Below, piece after piece: positions 6,535 through 13,538 of a DNA stretch of 13,577 nucleotides (the stretch's first letter is position 1; every line of letters begins with the position of its first letter). The notes below the pieces were generated by a model. The model saw only the letters and a list, made by a program, of their open reading frames with translations. It searched no databases and was not told the DNA's origin. The stretch lies in NCBI GenBank assembly GCA_026770585.1, contig MU646567.1, forward strand, positions 179,831 through 193,407, given 5' to 3'. The DNA is from Baffinella frigidus (taxonomy: Eukaryota > Cryptophyceae > Cryptomonadales > Baffinellaceae). Both the position numbers and the translations under genes were made by a program.

Positions 6535-9500
6535 GTACGCACCCCCCCTGGCACCAACCCTGCCCCAGCCTCTTGCGCAGGTGCGCTGCGAGCGAGAACT
6601 TGATGGTTGCCGAACTTCGTTCGCAGGGCGTGGAACAGGCCGTGGCTGCGCTCAAAGGGCGGCGCGTGGTGCGATGCTGGGCCGTGTGGGTGTCGAACCC
6701 GAGCAAGAAGGTCGCGGTGTGGCGGCAAGGCGCCATGAACGAGGGCGGAGGGGAGGAGGACGACGAAGGCCTCGCGGTGCGTCTCCCGGACTTGCGGTTG
6801 ACCGGCTGAGTGCAGTTGACTGTCGGCCAAGGGGGGGGTCGTCTTTTTAGAGCCATAACCCCCCGACGGGTGTTTGCCTCGACGTGTGCTCCCGCGGGCT
6901 GCGTGGAACCTCACCGCACAATGTGTGGCCGCTCTTTCGATCTCAAGGGTCTTCTCAACTGGGGGAGGCAGGTGTGGGACTACCACGTTTTCTGTGCCGC
7001 GACGCTCGGCCCCGACGAGCAAGGTCTGTTCCCTCCATCTCTCCCCCAGGCATCGCCCAGCTCCCACACATGGTTTGTCCCCCCCTCTAGAAAATGCGCC
7101 CACGGAATGCGCCTGCCCAGCAACACGTCCCGAAGAACAGCAAGGCCTGCTCCCCCATCTCTGCCCCCGGCATCTCCTTAATGCGAAAAGCTTACGTTAA
7201 GGGACCCCTTAAGTCCCTCGTTAACGTGGGCTTGCCAGCTCTAAAACAATTTTAAAAGCGATTTCAGGACTTTTAAAGCCCAAGAATGTTTTCCATTATA
7301 AATTGTGTACCAAAGTTACTACCCCGTCAACGTAAGCTTTTTGCATGATCCTATCTCCCAAACCCCGAGGAGCAAGGTCTGTTCCCGCATCTAGAAAATG
7401 CGCCCACGGTATGTGTCCGTGGGCGCATTTCATGAGGAATCCTTGGGTGTGTGGGGTGCGTGCACGTTCCCTGGATCGGTTATCCGCAGCGCTCAGGGCG
7501 GGACAGGTTTCGTGCTTGACGAATCGTGGGTCGCGTGCACGCTCCCTGGATCGGTTGTTTGCAGCGGTAAGGGCGGGATCTCATCCGGTCAGGTATTTGA
7601 TTTAAATGCTCGGCAGAGTTCCCCATGCAACGAAAATTACTACACACGCGATAAAAGAGTCGTGTCCAGAAGATCATGTGTAGTATTTTCGTACATTCGG
7701 GGAACTGCCGAGCATTCAATTTGAATACCTGACCGGATGAGATCCCACGCGCAGGGGGGGAGGAGACGACTGTGATCCTCGACCTCGATTCGACACTGCC
7801 TTTCCCTTCCAGGTGCGCACGAGTGAGAGGGAGAGTGAGAGAGTGAGAGAGAGAGAGTGAGTGAGAGAGAGTGCACACGCCAACGTCCCTGCACGCCAGC
7901 GCTCCACCAGCCACCAGAAGAGAACCAAATCAGGGTGATGAGGCCTGCGGTAACCCCCCCTGAAGTTTAAAGGCTCAGCCAATAGTCTGCAGGGGAAATT
8001 CAACTTCTGCGATCATCGATTTGCTCCACTTCTGGTGGCTGGTGGTGCTTTCCCTGGCTCCATACCGCGGTCGTGTTTGGCAAGTTGATAAACCTCGCCT
8101 TCCCCCCCATGGTTCTGTCAGCTGTCGCTGCGTGTGTCGCGTGCCGCGTTTCTTGTATTTCTTGGCAGGCAACGGCGGTGAAGCCACCCAGCGGGCTTCG
8201 AAGGGATTTTTGGCCCAAATCGGGCCACCTTTTCGTTGCCTTATCCGTGGGAACCCCCCCTAAGTCCCTACGGATTGCCTACCGTAGGGTCCTGGGTCTC
8301 ACTGCTTGAGGGTTGTTCAAACTCCCTTCGACGTCCGTTGTGTGGGGGGTGTGATCCCCGAAGTGTGACGTGGTGCAGGTGTGATAGTTGGCGCACGGTC
8401 GAGTTGACGCTGGTGAGTGGTGCTGCAAGTGTGGTGCGGATGGTGCTGTTTAATCCCCGTTTCACGTGTGAGTTGGTGGTGGTGTGTCATCCCCGAGGAG
8501 TTAGTTAATGGAGGTGGCTGGTGTGTGCAGGGCGGAGGAGTACATCCAGGGCGCATTCAAGCCTCACGACCCGATCAACGAACAGTTCCGGCCAACCTTC
8601 CGCCTGGTAATGTAGGCCTAGACAATCAACCCTTCACCTTTCACCTTTCACCACAGCTCCCACACCCTAAATTAAACCCTAATTCCTACACCCAAAACAC
8701 GACCCGATCAACGAACAGTTCCGGGCAACCTTCCGCCTGGTAATGTAGGGATCAGGGTTTTGGGTTTACCCCCCTCGCAGTCCTCTGATGCTGATTCCGA
8801 ACCTCTCGAGGAGTGCTTCCGACCTCTCGGGGCCTCGCAGCTTGAGTGAGCTCAATCTTGAGTGAACTCAATACGAATTAACTCAATAGCCTCACGACCC
8901 GATCAACGAACAGTTCCGGCCAACCTCCCGCCTGGTAATGTAGGGTTCAGGGCTTGGGGTTTAGGAATTAGGGTTTAATTTAGGGTGTGGGAGCTGTGGT
9001 GAAAGGTGAAAAGTGAAAGGTGAAAGGTTGATTGTCTATGGTGTATAAGTCAAAGGGCACACGCACGCACACACTACAAAACCACCTTCGTGCAAACGAA
9101 GACTAGCACCCCACAACCTGCCTGAGGGTGCCTTGGCACTGTGCGTGAGAACAGCTAGTCACTAAACTCCTGACTTCATCCGGGAACCTGTTTAATCTAA
9201 AAGAAAATGGCCTATCAGACCGGATTCTGGCCCGCATTTGATCTATTTAGGGCCCTAATTAACCTTCGTCAAAGTCCTATGAACAAATAGGGGACCACTT
9301 TCTTTTAAATTGAACATGCCCCGGATTAGACTATCGCGCTTTCCGGAAATCTTCGGCGGTGGAACGCGCACGCGTTGGTGCCAGAGATGCGCCCAACCAC
9401 CAGCCACCAGAAGAGAACCAAATCAGGGCCATGAGGCCCGTGGTGAAACCCCCTGCAGACTCAAGGTTCAGCCTTTAGCCTGCAGGGGAAATCAACTTCT

Positions 9501-11401
9501 GCGATGGTTCGATTTGGTTCACTTCTGGTGGATGGTGGAACCAGTGATCCCAGCGTCATCGCGGGGTTAGCTAGCCCGTGGGTACCCATTGACATTCGCA
9601 ACTCTTCCGTTCGGAAGTGGAGCCTGAACATCAAGCACCTCTTCGACTAAAGTTGACAGCTGGCCGTTGGAGTTGACTTTTGGCAGCTGAAGTCGATCCT
9701 GACTACCTTCCGACTGGAGAGCAACCGCTGCTCTCGTTCGTTGGTTACCCTAGACTCATAACCTGAGAGCTCTCGTAAGCGGAGATCCGTGTAGCGAGTG
9801 AACCGTTCGAAACGCACCCCCCATCCACCAGCCACCACAAGTGGCTCAAATAGTGCCCTGGAAGGTCTTCGATTTTACCTTGGATCGGGGTCGGATCCGA
9901 CCCCGATCCAAGGTAAATCGAAAATGCCCCAGAGCACTATTTGAGCCACCTTCAAGGGCTGGTCGACTGAAGCCAACGAGGGGCACGGCAGGTCGCGGGC
10001 GAGGACTTTCTGGAGTCGTTCTCCTCCGACAGGTCTGCACCCCAACCTTATCCGGGGAAACCCATCTTTCTTTAGTTTGATGGCAAGGAAAATTACTACA
10101 CAGTTTGTTCTTTTTAGTAATATTAAAGCATTTATGTAGTAATTTTCCTTGCCATCAAACTAAAGAAAAATAGGTTTCCCCGGATAAAACCCCCTTCGAC
10201 GCCAGAGCCCAGGAGGGGGTTGAATTTTTTAGAACCTTCCAGGATAGGACTTTGACTTTTGAAAATCACTGTCTCCAGAGGATATTGACTTTTGGCAACC
10301 TCTTCCAAGAATCTGGCGTGGCTCCCGGTAGAGATATCACGCATTTCAAAATTTAAGTTGAAATTTGTTTTCCATTGGGTAAAAATCATCTGTGAACACA
10401 ATGCACACATTTTCAGCGTATGCTGTTTTCGCTACCGTTTTGTGCAGCGCTGCGACGTGTGCGTTGCCGTGAGTGCGCGCACGCACGCGCTGAGTCGCCA
10501 CATTGGTCCACATAGACTGCGCCGAAAAGAAGCACGACCCTTCTGCAGAACCAGTTCCGGTGTCCGCCTATGGCGGGAGTTACAAGAACCTACGGGACTT
10601 TAAGGACCGGGCTGGAGGTTTGCGCCGGGTGTGTGAGCGCAAACCGGAAGGGCTTTAATGGGGTAACTGCCTGAAAATGGGGTAGTTAGGCCTACGGCAT
10701 TGCCTAGGACCTCCTGCCGTAGGCCGAGACTTTTTGGTCCTAGGATCCCTCGGCCTACGGTAGGAGGTCCTAGGCAATGCCGTAGGCCTAACTACCCCAT
10801 TTTCAGGCCGTTAGCCTATGAGCTTCCTTGGCATCCCACACGAGGCTACCCAGGCGAACAGAACAAAACGGACTTTTAAAGTTTTGTGGGCAAATGATCA
10901 CGTTTCCGCCTGCTGAGCGGTCGGACCTGTGTACAGTCGCTGCTTTTCATCTGAAAATTACTACACACGTTTACAATCGACATTTATTATGTTCGCATAG
11001 GTAGCCTCGTGTGGTCAGGCCGCGATGCGATCCACCCCGTTTTTTCGTGTGCTTCCGCTGGTTGCTGCGTGACCCCAACGGACACCCACACAGCGGAAAC
11101 CCACGTATCCCTCAAGTGGCGGACGGGCGATTGATCGCACTAACTCGCCCTAGGCAGGTCCTAGGGCCCTACCGTAGGGCGTATGCGCCTACTCGTCACT
11201 TCAGGGATATTTCCGCTGTGTGGGTTTCCATGTGGTGTGGGTTTCCGCTGGTTGCTGCATGGCCCGAACCCTCAAACCTTAAACCCTAAACCCTACACCC
11301 TAAACCCTACACCCCCAACCCGATGCAGGTCGCACATGCTTCGGCCGGACGGGGGCTACAACGCGCCGCCGCCTACTTACTCACCGATTATTTCCAAGTG
11401 A
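6424..11401 (+). CDS. NTAQ1: Protein N-terminal glutamine amidohydrolase (NTAQ1 / WDYHV-motif protein), seven exons, C-terminus unresolved
   Basis: The family deamidates N-terminal Gln of proteins to Glu, a step of the Arg/N-degron pathway, in cytosol and nucleus. The assembled reading is about 196 residues, against roughly 205 in the human enzyme. Visible landmarks in order: CTYTGCFCEEN (residues 7-17; catalytic Cys is probably C14), CWAVWVSN (about 65-72), VWDYHV (98-103, catalytic His102), VILDLDSTLPFP (121-132, catalytic Asp124), EYIQGAFKP and FRPTFRL (138-159), SFSSDRSHM (168-176), and APPPTYSP (185-192). Segments join as 6424-6534, 6597-6776, 6972-7023, 7755-7812, 8531-8606, 9992-10032 and 11329-about 11400. 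Intron phases are 0, 0, 1, 2, 0, 2, all at GT-AG borders; only intron 1 is doubtful. The start is the first in-frame ATG and has a strong Kozak context (gcagccATGG). After SPIISK the frame meets TGA (11399-11401), and the usual last 35 or so residues were not located, so a further exon or a 3' truncation is possible. Identity follows from motif order recalled from the family, not from a database search. Confidence 0.92.
6597..6776 (+). CDS. NTAQ1: NTAQ1 exon 2
   Basis: Sixty codons running NLMVAELRSQGVEQAVAALK, then GRRVVRCWAVWVSNPSKKVA and VWRQGAMNEG, followed by an acidic GGEEDDEGLA. The CWAVWVSNPSKKVAVWRQ stretch matches the family strand region (CYAVFISN...IWKQ in the human protein). The donor is gcg|gtgcgt at 6777, phase 0. 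Without splicing the frame stops about 10 codons later. The 5' border could lie upstream if a different acceptor is used; the core from LMVAEL onward is secure. Confidence 0.88.
6972..7023 (+). CDS. NTAQ1: NTAQ1 exon 3 (WDYHV motif, catalytic His)
   Basis: Acceptor gaggcag|gtg leads directly into VWDYHVFCAATLGPDEQ plus one base. WDYHV is the defining motif of the family and carries the catalytic His. The donor is caag|gtctgt at 7024, phase 1. The end of this exon with its donor is copied twice more within the next intron (about 7129 and 7364). Confidence 0.93.
7011..7409 (+). repeat. Three copies of the exon 3 end and donor region
   Basis: Copies begin at 7011 (native), 7129 and 7364, each with a cccga...agcaagg(t/c)ctg core and catct soon after. 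The linked tctagaaaatgcgcccacgg occurs at about 7086 and 7390. Copy 2 has lost the GT (ggcctg). Confidence 0.7.
7181..7346. mobile_element. Inverted-repeat element E in NTAQ1 intron 3
   Basis: Terminal arms of about 18 bp (atgcgaaaagcttacgtt at left, its complement ending ttttgcat at right) flank an AT-richer core. It sits between two copies of the duplicated exon 3 end. Confidence 0.6.
7575..7746. mobile_element. Inverted-repeat element C in NTAQ1 intron 3
   Basis: Terminal inverted repeats of about 70 bp begin gggatctcatccggtcagg and end near aaaattactacaca. No coding capacity. Its right end lies 8 bp before the exon 4 acceptor. Confidence 0.72.
7755..7812 (+). CDS. NTAQ1: NTAQ1 exon 4 (catalytic Asp, LDLD-LPFP)
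   Basis: Acceptor cgcgcag at 7754 joins the single base of exon 3 to give G, then GEETTVILDLDSTLPFPS. This aligns with the family segment FIYDLD-TVLPFP, where the first Asp of the DLD is the catalytic residue. The donor is ccag|gtgcgc at 7813, phase 2. The acceptor lies only 8 bp beyond the right end of inverted-repeat element C. Confidence 0.92.
7904..8045. mobile_element. Inverted-repeat element J, copy 1 (NTAQ1 intron 4)
   Basis: Arms ccaccagccaccagaag and cttctggtggctggtgg flank a core with gcaggggaaattcaacttc. A close copy lies at 9397-9538. Confidence 0.68.
8184..8345. mobile_element. Inverted-repeat element L, copy 1 (NTAQ1 intron 4)
   Basis: Imperfect arms of about 26 bp (ccacccagcgggcttcgaag; right arm ends cgtccgttgtgtgg) flank a core with attgcctaccgtagggtcct. 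A second copy is at 11417-11577. Confidence 0.58.
8531..8606 (+). CDS. NTAQ1: NTAQ1 exon 5 (EYI...FRPTFRL)
   Basis: Acceptor gtgtgcag is followed by one base completing Arg, then 25 codons: AEEYIQGAFKPHDPINEQF and RPTFRL. This corresponds to the family stretch TYV-DA-K...HPQFRRKFRV. The donor is ctg|gtaatg at 8607, phase 0. The last 46 bases of the exon and 10 bases of intron occur again at 8698-8749 and 8889-8944. Confidence 0.92.
8561..8616 (+). repeat. Exon 5 end plus donor, copy 1 (native)
   Basis: Last 46 bp of exon 5 and the first 10 bp of the intron (gtaatgtagg). It is the template for two further copies. Confidence 0.85.
8698..8749 (+). repeat. Exon 5 end plus donor, copy 2
   Basis: Matches copy 1 from cacgacccgatc through gtaatgtagg with one substitution (a Pro codon becomes Ala). 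There is no AG directly before it, so it is unlikely to be spliced as an exon. Confidence 0.85.
8889..8944 (+). repeat. Exon 5 end plus donor, copy 3 (possible cassette exon)
   Basis: Matches copy 1 over 56 bp with one substitution (a Phe codon becomes Ser). It is preceded by caatag, so 8890-8934 could act as a 45-nt exon with donor gtaatg, coding PHDPINEQFRPTSRL in phase 0. Confidence 0.8.
9397..9538. mobile_element. Inverted-repeat element J, copy 2 (NTAQ1 intron 5)
   Basis: Same arms and core as the copy at 7904-8045, at about 142 bp. A solo ccaccagccaccac end also occurs at about 9827-9838, next to palindrome K. Confidence 0.68.
9841..9949. mobile_element. Near-perfect palindrome K in NTAQ1 intron 5
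   Basis: Arms begin gtggctcaaatagtgc and meet at ggatccgaccccgatcc around position 9897. Almost the whole 109 bp is self-complementary. No coding capacity. Confidence 0.68.
9992..10032 (+). CDS. NTAQ1: NTAQ1 exon 6 (FSSDR)
   Basis: Acceptor ggcacggcag leads into VAGEDFLESFSSD plus two bases (ag) of an Arg codon; the donor is gtctgc at 10033. The peptide corresponds to the family segment SYLKNFASDR. Phase 0 at the start matches exon 5, and phase 2 at the end matches exon 7, which restores Arg-Ser-His-Met. The exon is only 41 nt long and begins 43 bp after palindromic element K. Confidence 0.9.
10048..10187. mobile_element. Inverted-repeat element D in NTAQ1 intron 6
   Basis: Arms of about 55 bp start ttatccggggaaac and end at ggaaaattactacaca. 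The inner arm end matches that of element C, and the loop is AT-rich. It begins 15 bp after exon 6. Confidence 0.72.
10657..10821. mobile_element. Family A element, complete copy in NTAQ1 intron 6 (A4)
   Basis: Both arms are present and nearly identical to the copy at 1063-1224, about nine kilobases away. High identity between and within copies suggests recent activity or homogenisation. Confidence 0.72.
10836..11014. mobile_element. Inverted-repeat element H (family G) in NTAQ1 intron 6
   Basis: Arms ccacacgaggctacccagg and taggtagcctcgtgtgg match the ends of the element at 2606-2786. The core includes gaaaattactacacacg, shared with elements C and D. Confidence 0.58.
11265..11320 (-). repeat. 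Telomere-like ccctaaa run at the NTAQ1 exon 7 acceptor
   Basis: aaccctaaaccctacaccc units immediately before cgatgcag. They are oriented opposite to the 4487-5096 tract and supply the pyrimidine tract of the acceptor. Confidence 0.75.
11329..11401 (+). CDS. NTAQ1: NTAQ1 exon 7 (RSHM...PPPTYSP), last recognisable exon
   Basis: Acceptor cgatgcag is followed by one base completing Arg, then SHMLRPDGGYNAPPPTYSPI and ISK, and TGA at 11399-11401. SDRSHM followed about ten residues later by a PPP-x-Y-x-P turn is a strong family signature. The polypyrimidine tract of the acceptor is made of telomere-like ccctaaa units. Either the exon ends at an unusual donor (gtgatt at about 11398) leading to an unseen last exon, or the protein stops here about 35 residues short. 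Confidence 0.85.
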
Positions 11402-11845
11402 TTCCCGCTCACCATGCCACACAGCGGGCTACGAAGGGGTTTTGGGCAGGAAATGCCCGAGTTTCCGTTGCCTTTTCCGTAGGAACCCCCCCCATGTCCC
11501 CACTGGTTGCCTACCGTAGGGTCCTAGGTCATATCGCTTAGGGGTTATTCAAAATCCCTTCGAAGTCCGCTTTGCGGTTAGGGGGGTTGGGAGAATACAA
11601 CCCGAAACCCGTGCACGACTGCATACTCCCCGATTCTCCTCAAGTGATTCCTGCTCCGCCGGGGTTAGTCTTTAGCCCCAGGGTTCATGGTTGACCATGA
11701 AACCTAGGGTTTCGGGTTTAGCCCCAGGGTTCAGGTTTCGGGTTTAGCCCCAGGGTTCAGGGGTTAGCCCTCGGATTTAGAGTTTAGCCCTGAACCTGCA
11801 TACTCCCCGTTTCTCCAGAAGGGATGCCCGCTCCCCCTGGGTGAG
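11371..11845 (+). repeat. Three weak copies of the exon 7 end
   Basis: Native at about 11376 (tactcaccgattatttcc), copies at about 11630 (tactccccgattctcc) and 11803 (tactccccgtttctcc), each followed by a/gtgattcc(c/t)gctc or a variant. The copies translate AYSPILLK and AYSPFLQK against TYSPIISK in the native exon. Confidence 0.55.
11417..11577. mobile_element. Inverted-repeat element L, copy 2
   Basis: Aligns along its length with the copy at 8184-8345, including ggaacccccc and gcctaccgtagggtcct. It starts 16 bp after the NTAQ1 exon 7 stop. Confidence 0.58.
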
Positions 11846-12200
11846 GGTTCCGCCCTAGGGCTTAGGCTTCAGCCCCAAGGTTTCGGGTTTCGCCCTGGGG
11901 TTGAGGGTTTATCCCTATGGTTTTGGGGTTTAGCCCTAGGGTTTAGTGGTTTGCCCTGGGCGGAATCCGAAAACCTTGCACGGCCGTGCAAGGCTTTCGG
12001 ATTCCGTAAACGAAAACCTTGGTACAGGTCCTAAGTAGGCCCTTACGCCTAGACGAACCAGTTCCGGTGTCCGCCTATAGTGGGGCGCGCACAGCGGTGC
12101 GCGCCCGCCGTTGCTTGCCAGCCCCAGGGGTTGGGGTTTCGCCCTAGGGTGTGGGGTTTAGGTTTTAGCCCTAGGTTATAGGTTTTAGCCCTTGACGCGG
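11660..12200 (+). repeat. Degenerate gggttt(c/a)g-tttagccc repeat region
   Basis: Repeats of tttagcccyagggtt, with a 23-bp-arm hairpin at 11961-12006 and a small gggcgcgcac hairpin at about 12082-12106. The segment ccagttccggtgtccgcctat (about 12058) also occurs at about 10552. No coding sequence supported. Confidence 0.65.
11961..12006. repeat. 23-bp-arm hairpin
   Basis: cggaatccgaaaaccttgc and its complement meet at ggcc with no loop and one mismatch. Confidence 0.7.
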
Positions 12201-12260
12201 CGCAGGGGAAGCAAACGCCTCGTTTTCAATCAGCGATTCATGCCACGGTAAGCAGAAAAT

Positions 12261-12455
12261 TAATAGAGTAACGGCCTAAATTCAGGGTAGTTAAGCCTAC
12301 GGTACTGACTACGGTAGGGCTCCTAGGCAATACCGTTTTCCCTCGGAAAATTGACTTTTGAATAACCCCCGAAGGTTTCTTTTAGGAGCCCTACAGTCTG
12401 CGGTAATCAATACAGTAGGCTTAACTACCCTGATTTTAGGCCTTTACCCTGTGAA
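12261..12455. mobile_element. Family A-related element, diverged (A5)
   Basis: The outer arms match family A loosely (taacggcctaaa...ggcctttaccctg), and the inner part has a different, longer centre with gggctcctagg and ggagccctac arms. Confidence 0.5.
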
Positions 12456-13364
12456 TTTTCTGCCCTCGTGCGCGTGGAAACTGCTAATTTTATCAGGAAA
12501 AGTGTGTAGATCGTACCCTCAGACCACACGAGAATGCAAGAGGGTCCTATTTTAACCCAAGATAATTTTGTATGTGGCATTTGTGTAGTAACTTTCATTG
12601 CCCTTGGAGCCACTGAAGCCGTGAGTAGGCCAGTTACGAGGTTGGAACACCCTTTCCTAGTACAAAGTTTTACAACCCCACATGTCAATAGGCCCCTCTA
12701 GCATTCTCGAGTGGCTCCTACACTCGAGGCGCAACGTGCTGGTTTCATACATGTTAGTCATACTCTCGCGTCCAGGACGTGTACGGGGTTGGTCACGTTG
12801 CTCTACGGAACGTGACCAACTTGCCCAATCCCCACACAAATTCTCCAAAAAGGATCTTCCAGCATTCTCGAGCGTGAATGGCGCACAGCCCAGTCCGAAT
12901 TCCACGAACTCGGGGAGTGTTCCGAGTCTGGCGACGCTGAAAGGAAACCTTGACGCGTGGACGAGGAATCGCGTGTTCCAACTTCTGGGCACACTCATTT
13001 GTACCACGAAAACGAAACGGTGCGGTCTGAAATTCCCAGGAATGTCCTGGCATGGATAGGGTCGCTGACAGTGGAGACTCTCCTACAGGGGTGGGGCCAA
13101 GACCAACGTGATGGCCTTCGCGGGTACCTCCCCCTCCTCTCGTCCGCACTGCCCCCGCCCACCCCGTGTCGCCACAGCCCCCGCCCAGCCACAGTCTGTC
13201 CTGGCCCTCTCGCAGCCACAGCTCTAGAACTTTCGATTTCGTGATGTATTAGCTGGGATTCGTCGGCTGACCCGGGCCTGATGTAAGTCTAAAGAACAGT
13301 CCGCCCTCGCACGCGTGTGGCCTCTCGCTGCGACCAAGCCGGGTGGTTGCGTTGAGAACATCGT
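12456..13364. other. No supported gene
   Basis: Contains catt-ctcgag repeats near 12699 and 12863, one hairpin, and a short plus-strand peptide-like stretch (about 12863-12952, ILEREWRTAQSEFHELGECS) after ttccag. The missing NTAQ1 C-terminus was looked for here and not found. Confidence 0.4.
12789..12820. repeat. Hairpin related to the one at 534-581
   Basis: ttggtcacgtt and aacgtgaccaa arms around gctctacgg. Confidence 0.6.
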
Positions 13365-13442
13365 GTGTGTGAGAGAGAGAGAGTGTGTGAGAGAGACAGA
13401 GAAAGTGTGTGTGAGAGAGAGAGTGTGTGTGTGAGAGAGAGA

Positions 13443-13485
<43 letters not shown>

Positions 13486-13506
13486 TGAGAGAGAGAGAGA
13501 GAGAGA

Positions 13507-13538
<32 letters not shown>

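Larger units (their letters stand above)
7024..7754 (+). other. NTAQ1: NTAQ1 intron 3 (731 bp) with element insertions and exon-end copies
   Basis: A GT-AG, phase 1 intron holding, in order: two further copies of the exon 3 end (7129 and 7364), inverted-repeat element E (7181-7346), a perfect hairpin (7398-7428), a 45-bp direct repeat (7459 and 7531) and element C (7575-7746). Confidence 0.85.
7813..8530 (+). other. NTAQ1: NTAQ1 intron 4 (718 bp)
   Basis: A GT-AG, phase 2 intron. It holds a GA-rich microsatellite (about 7821-7871), inverted-repeat element J1 (7904-8045), element L1 (8184-8345) and a GTGGTG-rich stretch up to the acceptor. Region 8046-8183 has no feature that I can support. 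Confidence 0.82.
8617..9040. mobile_element. Inverted-repeat element F carrying exon 5 copies
   Basis: The left arm (8617-8693, ctagacaatcaacccttc ...) and right arm (8962-9040, ... ggttgattgtctat) are reverse complements, including telomere-like ccctaaattaaaccc. Between the arms lie two copies of the NTAQ1 exon 5 end. This could be a gene-fragment-carrying MITE or a product of template switching. Confidence 0.62.
8607..9991 (+). other. NTAQ1: NTAQ1 intron 5 (1385 bp)
   Basis: A GT-AG, phase 0 intron. It contains element F (8617-9040) with two copies of the exon 5 end inside it, element J2 (9397-9538) and palindrome K (9841-9949). Segments 9041-9396 and 9539-9840 show nothing coding that fits the NTAQ1 frame. 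Confidence 0.82.
10033..11328 (+). other. NTAQ1: NTAQ1 intron 6 (1296 bp)
   Basis: A GT-AG, phase 2 intron. It contains inverted-repeat element D (10048-10187), palindromic element A4 (10657-10821), element H (10836-11014), and a telomere-like ccctaaa run that forms the pyrimidine tract before the acceptor. Segment 10188-10656 shows no supported gene. Confidence 0.8.

Noticed and set aside
6207-7103. 298-residue ORF on the minus strand, the second longest in the window
   Set aside because: It lies antisense to NTAQ1 exons 1-3, which carry recognisable catalytic motifs, and its composition looks like GC-rich antisense. No motif seen.
12863-12952. Peptide-like stretch ILEREWRTAQSEFHELGECS on the plus strand
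   Set aside because: Short, no partner exons, and the start repeats the cattctcgag motif at 12699. No family similarity recognised.
13040-13200. Candidate last NTAQ1 exon after ctcctacag (GWGQDQRDGLRG)
   Set aside because: GWG resembles the family C-terminal VGWG, but the following residues do not match and the frame continues into Pro-rich low complexity.
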